Shown here: piece after piece, positions 58,759 through 64,000 of the stretch
How positions within the stretch are numbered: position 1 is the stretch's first letter
How the letters are laid out: every line of letters starts with the position of its first letter
NCBI RefSeq assembly: GCF_022539665.2
Contig: NC_081334.1
Coordinates: 7,720,424 to 7,784,423, forward strand
DNA length: 64,000 nt
Source: Daphnia carinata
Lineage: Eukaryota; Arthropoda; Branchiopoda; Diplostraca; Daphniidae
Reading direction: 5' to 3'
Notes under the pieces: model-generated
What the model was told of the DNA's origin: nothing
The model's database searches: none
What the model saw: only the letters and a program-made list of their open reading frames with translations
Position numbers and translations under genes: made by a program

Positions 58759-60629
58759 TGGAAAGTTTGCAAAATTCCTGACTAGCTGATTGCAAAACGG
58801 GGTAAATGGTTTAAAAATAATTGGATGTTGAATTGCCTGTTGGAACAAGGATTTTCTACCTTGTTTAGTCTTTACCGTTTTTGTTTGTTGTATGGAAACG
58901 AATGTTAGCCGTGCCTTTTTGTTAGGTTTGTGAGTTGGTGAACATTTTCTTATCGTTGTGTTATATCGCATCGCATATGTTTACCTATTGCGCAAAGACG
59001 GAACCAAATGTGACGTGCTGTCATGAATGACTGATAATGATGTTGCAATCGTGGCTTTCAAACTGATGCAATTCGAATTATCCTTTTCGAGTATGAAATG
59101 TACAACATAGGACAAATTAAACAAAAACAACTTCTAGAACTTGAAGGATAGCTGAAATTCACAACAAATTACGCCCCATTATCAGATCCTTTTGACGCAA
59201 GAAAAAAAAGCAGATGAACGTTTGATGTCTCTACTAGAAATGACGTAATAACATAGTCATCAAAATTATGGAAAGAAGTAAATATTGAACTTTTGGTCGA
59301 TTTGACAGCACGCAATGCAATGCGATTACAACGAAAAAGAACGCGACCGAACCGTGAAACAAACTTGTTCATACTTCCTTTAATGGCAGTACAAAACTTT
59401 CCAGTAGTCTATAATTAGCATTTAATGAAAGGCATTCTGAATTTTAAGGAGCCCCGTGAACTAAGCGTCACGCAATGTTTCGAGCTGTAGGTTGTCACTT
59501 ACTGTTGTCTATGGCTAGTTGCACAAAAACAATGACAAGTAGTTAACACGAATGCTGAATTAAACTGAATAAATACCTTATTAGCGTAACGACTCGAGGC
59601 ACTACCCATTTAAGATATTCTCATAGAATTACGATGAAGAATGAATTCGCAATCAGTTGAAATATCAGAATACAAAATCCTAAATTCACAGAGGTACCTG
59701 TGGCTGGCGTGGCCAAGTGTTAACTGAAAGCGATTCATTTTGTGCATTACCTGTGTCTACAAAAACTTTCTACTTCAACAGAATACCTTACCCAGCCTTT
59801 GCCACTTATACCAGTTCTAATCGACTGAAGCGTTAAGGGATGGGTCAGCTTTTTTCTTGTGAAAACTAGAAGAGGTTATCCAGTACTGCAACTCGTGTGC
59901 AAATGAAAGAACATTTTGCACCTGATTCAAATCTAATTCACCAGCCGTTAACAATATAATAAACTATAAAATATAATTCCATTCAGTATTTTACATGCTT
60001 TACTTAATTCTAGGGCTCCCACCGACTTCTGCTGTGCTTTACATATAAAGCTTGATACAATTATTTAATTCCCTCTTCCTATCCGGAACAAACTTTCCAT
60101 TTTTTTTTTCTGAAGTGCCTCGTTGTCTCCAATTGTTCACGTTGCTCGTTATTACCTTTGAAGTGGAGGAGATTATTAATCTGAAACGATTGAAAGTGAA
60201 ATTCTCCGTGGAACACCTTTGTTCGAGTACCTGCAGGGAAACGAATCGGGAACCGTGGCCGCTTGATTATTGTGTTTCTTCGAACAGCTTTTTGAATACG
60301 AGATTGCCTACATTTTCTTCTAATCGTCCACACTGATGGAAAATAGGAACCTGAAAATCAATTGGTTCATGACCGAGACAGCCTAAACGATGGCTGCTCT
60401 ACTTCTTTTTCCTGTTATCTTTTAGAGACCAATTGCTTTCGTCAAGTGCGGCCAATCAATAGAGCATTTTAACAAAACCCCGAAATTCCCTCTCCGTTTT
60501 GCGAGTTTCATTTTTGACAATTGAGGCCGCGATATGTATCCAGTCAGGGAAAGTGATGAAGCGAATTACTGAATTGTAAATTCTTTCCGATCGGCAAAAT
60601 CGCCCACCTGGGGGCACAACTGTCAAACG
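58759..60629. other. Intergenic region, no supported gene
   Basis: 1.9 kb of AT-rich sequence between Kazal gene 5 and the promoter of the Ala/Gly-rich gene. Short open frames lack coding features. Confidence 0.5.
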
Positions 60630-60637
60630 TATAAAAA
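60630..60637 (+). promoter_or_regulatory. TATA box of the Ala/Gly-rich secreted protein gene
   Basis: TATAAAAA lies 92 bases before the ATG at 60729. Confidence 0.75.
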
Positions 60638-60728
60638 CGACTAGAAGATTGGAGTCAATCATCAATCCGTTCACAGCTTCCAATCATCACATTAATCAGT
60701 TCAACTAGAACTCCTACTTTGAATTACA

Positions 60729-61787
60729 ATGGCAAACACCGTTCTACTCCTGTGCATCGGTACCTCATTTTACTACACACAAAAAGACATGCGTGATGTC
60801 TTCGAACATCGTTTACAATTTTAATTCATTTATTCTTACCGTTATTTTCAGCTGTCGCCATGGTTAGCGCTCTCCCCGTCGACGAACTCCGCCGTGTAAG
60901 TCCAAGATATACTGCGTACAACCATTTGAAAATGAATTCTTTTTCTAACTTTACCCCTTTTTAATTTAGGAGAAAAGAGGCGCAGCTATTGCCCCAGGTG
61001 GTGGTGGTGGATATGGTGGCGCGGCTGGTGGCAGCTACGGTTTCGGATCGGCCGCCGGAGCTTACGGCGGCACTGGCGGAGGTTACGGTGGCATCGATAC
61101 CGGAGCAGCCAGCGCTGCTGCTGCCGCTGAATTAGCTAACGCTGCAGGCGTCGCTGGAAGCTCGTAATGATTTTTAAAACCCACCATAAAGAAACAAACA
61201 AAAGAATAACCATCATGATTTGATTAATTATGCAGGGCTACTAGCGCAATTGCGTCGGTTGTGCGCAGCGACTACAACAAACAGTTGGCCACCACTGCCC
61301 AGTTCGTCGCCCAGTACACAGCTCCGGTGACATCTAACGAGCTGCACAATTCCTTCAATGCCGTCACTAGCCAACAGGCAGCAGGTGACATCGCCGCAGC
61401 TTTGGCCGCTGCCAGCCCAGCCATTTGGGCCGCTTCCAACACTGCCGCGCAAACCAACTTCGCTTCGGCTTTCCAGGTAGGTTTTCGAGTAGTTTGCGAA
61501 TGAAAAGCAAGTTAATCGTTGACGATCAATTGAATCAGGTCGCTCAGTCTGGTTCGTTGGCTGCCGCCGCCCAGAACGCCTATGCCCAGCAATCTGTCCA
61601 GTTGGCTGGCTCCGCCCAGGCTGCTCAAGCTGCAGCAGCAGCTCAGGCTGCGGCTGCAGCTTCGGCCGCCAAGACTTCCAACGTCGCCATCGATGCCGCT
61701 GCTCTCCAAGCTATCAGCGGAATCACCGCGCTCGGAAACAGCGCCGCTTCCAACTTCGGAAGCGGACACGGTCACTACGGAAAATAA
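60729..61787 (+). CDS. Secreted Ala/Gly-rich protein with furin-type propeptide (paralogous design to 34350-35302)
   Basis: Five exons (60729-60759, 60852-60895, 60970-61163, 61236-61476, 61539-61787) join to 252 residues. Signal peptide MANTVLLLCIAVAMVSA. The propeptide LPVDELRREKR ends at a furin-type site spanning exons 2 and 3. The mature protein starts with a Gly/Tyr/Ala-rich head (GGGGGYGGAAGGSYGFG). A less repetitive middle region follows, with YNKQLATTAQFVAQYTAP and SPAIWAASNTAAQTN. Then comes an Ala/Gln block (AQAAQAAAAAQAAAAASAAK) and a Gly/His tail (FGSGHGHYGK). Intron 1 (phase 1, after an ATC G) and intron 2 (phase 0, within the furin site) match the gene at 34350. It looks like a structural extracellular protein; no named family recognised. 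Confidence 0.86.
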
Positions 61788-64000
61788 TTAATTATTGTTT
61801 AATTACTTTGATTTGATTGGTGACTTGTTTAAAAGAAAAATGGGGACGTCTTTTCTTATCCTCTGTTGTGAACTGTTCCGTCGTTGATCGACACTATTTG
61901 CCTTACACCTTCAAAATTGTTCGATTATTGAACTAAGATTTCTTCTTGCCTTCTGCGCAATCAACCATCGCTCCCTTTCCCACAAAAATAAAAAAAAGAG
62001 AAACAGACTGAAAGAATCTTATTCGATCTTGAATGCGTTCGTTTAAAAAATAAAAGATCTGTTCCAAATTCAATGTTTCTAACTTTATTTTAAGGTAAGA
62101 CATGGGAATTCCATTCGCGATTTCACAGTTTCATTTACGACCTCATATATCTCGTTAATAGCTCTAACTTGTATGTAGTGCTATTTAAAACCTTTATTGC
62201 TATTAATGATATTGCTTTGGCCACTTTAAAGCACAGGTTAAAAAAAACGGATATGAAAAGAATCGAACTTTAGCGTAACAAAAGCTGGAATAAAGATGGG
62301 GTAGATCAGAAAGGTGAGTTATCGTCTGCAATGCATGGTTAGTTGAGAAATTGTATCGTTCTATCTAATGGAGAACTGTAGTGCAATAAAGTGAGAAAAA
62401 ATTATCTAAAATAGAGATGATATTTGTGTAATTGCAATTGGAGAAAAAGAATCGAAGCTGGAGGGAATGCTATACTATCCAAAACCCAAAATTGTTCCGC
62501 GCATTTTTTTTTAACTGGCCTGTTCCGTTCAAATTTTCCCTGAAAAATGAAGAGGAAGCCAAACAAGGCACTGCGGAATGCCTCTTACCAGCGGAGGTTG
62601 GCCAGAAGAGCGAACGAGCGGGCAGAGAGAGCTGCTTTGGCGCAAGCGATTGTGGTGGTGTAAACGGATCGTTGAGCATTTTGTCTTTCCCTTTTTACCC
62701 CCAAATAATCACAGTAGAGCTTGTAAGTCAAAATTCTCATATCTTTCTGTTCAATCTTGTAAATTTTCACTCGTCAAAATTCCTTGTGCTTCCATCTCAG
62801 TTCGATTTCGTGGATATTTACTTGTCAAAATGTTACAGCCAGTGTTACAGCCACAAGCAGCTGTAGTCACAGTATAACTTTAACATTCACGTTTCCATTA
62901 GCGTAAGGAATAACGAATTATTATACTTCAAGTCTTTATACCTCGTCGCTGTATTCCAAAGGAATACAGGAAGGATGACCAAAAATCCATGATGGCCGCT
63001 CCTGCTTCTTTTCCTGCTATCACCTTTCTTTCATGGCCCAACCTCCGCATCGAAGGGTTAGCCTACCTTTTGAGCTAAGTGTCACTACGACACTTGTGAC
63101 GCTCTGGAGCAGTTCAGTTTCTGCTACTGTCAGCTTCTTTGGTTGCAAAAATAAATGTGGGCATGTACAGTCGTCAAACAAACTATTTTGCCTTCAGTTA
63201 CAAATTGCTGTAGAAAGGCATGTTTGGAATTATCCCTAAGATGTTTGGGTGGCTCGTCTATTGAGCAACTCTCTGAACATGCTAACAACGGTTACCAGTT
63301 ACGACATCATTTTCAATTTCTTTCACGTTTTGAATGGTCGCATTGTGTGCTTGAAAATAGGGTAGGTTATATAATACGACTCCAAAATTCCGCAGTTGCA
63401 CTGCAAGGACAGAGGTAATGTGGGTGATCATTTCACGCAGGATTGGGGTTCAAGTAAGTAGCAGCCGTGGGACAGGAAGCTATTTGGAATATTTTTCAAA
63501 TGGCATGACGTTTAATGGGTTTTCTTTTCATGACTTTCCGTAGATTTTACATACGTAAATACACAATACTTGGAGGATAGGTTAGCACTTGCTGCTTAGA
63601 GAGGCTAAGTTTGAAAAAAACGCCCATTTGCCCGCAGGCTATTGAAGTTTCAGCCGGACAGTATGAACGATATACATGTCTGAGATTCACTGGTGGATGG
63701 ATTGTTATTTTGCCACCTTAAGCATTTAAAATTTTTCTTTTGATTTAACGTTTTTTAAATACAATGTATAGAAACAAGTTGTGGGAAATGGTTTGCAGCT
63801 GTTGATTCTTAGCGATTCGTCATGGCTCGTTCAGGTTTCAACGTGAACGACAATTTGTCACGATAAACTGGACGAATACAATGCACGTCGACGACAAATA
63901 TTTCAGACTTGGTGCCATCATTGCCCATCCGAAGAAAGTGGGCTTCTGTGTATTTTTACCCAGATGAGAAAGTTTTCTCCTTCATGGCCCTACACCGGAC
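61788..64000. other. 3' flank and terminal intergenic region
   Basis: AATAAA-type motifs follow the Ala/Gly-rich gene near 61986 and 62049. Beyond them I see no supportable gene to the window end. The longest open frame (62432-62866, +) has no signal peptide or recognisable domain. Confidence 0.5.

Noticed and set aside
62432-62866. 144-codon open frame near the right end
   Set aside because: No domain, no signal peptide and no convincing splice context; the longest of several chance frames in this AT-balanced region.

Overview
The window reads as nuclear DNA of an arthropod, most likely a branchiopod crustacean of the Daphnia type (inference). It has compact multi-exon genes with mostly 50-100 bp introns, an RR-type cuticle protein, a bitesize-type synaptotagmin-like protein, an array of small secreted Kazal inhibitors, and TATA-driven genes for secreted proteins. 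Exon models below were built by hand from splice sites and reading-frame phase. Each full model closes in frame from ATG to stop, and each partial model is phase-consistent. None is backed by transcript data.

Layout. Positions 1-21,837 hold most of one giant gene (+), a bitesize/Slp homologue: Rab-binding zinc finger, SHD2, about 3,000 residues of low-complexity linker, then C2A and C2B. Its first introns are crowded with A/T homopolymers, and one intron carries a MITE-like inverted-repeat element. Positions 22,540-28,537 hold conserved single-copy genes: DNAJC8 (-), Ku70/XRCC6 (+) and TXNL1 (-). Ku70 and TXNL1 converge with only 67 bp between stop codons. Positions 28,538-32,100 hold two perfect palindromes, degenerate repeats and a membrane-anchored repeat protein (-) of unknown function whose tandem units are partly identical at DNA level. 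A decayed further unit lies beyond its stop codon. Then come a Ly6-type GPI-anchored protein (+, 32,746-33,455) and a furin-processed Gly/Ala/Gln-rich secreted protein (+, 34,350-35,302).

Positions 36,890-46,012 contain an A1CF/RBM46/RBM47-family RNA-binding gene (-) head-to-head with an unrecognised coiled-coil gene (+). The pair has been copied in a 4,081-bp direct tandem duplication. The copies decayed reciprocally: the left copy keeps the full RNA-binding gene and a dead coiled-coil gene, while the right copy keeps an intact coiled-coil gene and an RNA-binding gene cut short at the junction. An older third coiled-coil paralogue lies at 47,903-49,270 (-), with a cuticle protein gene (-) at 46,359-47,171.

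Positions 51,836-58,758 hold five Kazal inhibitor genes, all on the minus strand, with a shared architecture of an ATG-only first coding exon, a signal-peptide exon and inhibitor exon(s). Their reactive-site residues differ. Positions 60,729-61,787 hold a second Ala/Gly-rich secreted protein with the same exon plan and furin site as the one at 34-35 kb. The remainder is intergenic with no gene I can support. I recognised no rRNA, tRNA, CRISPR array or intact autonomous transposon.
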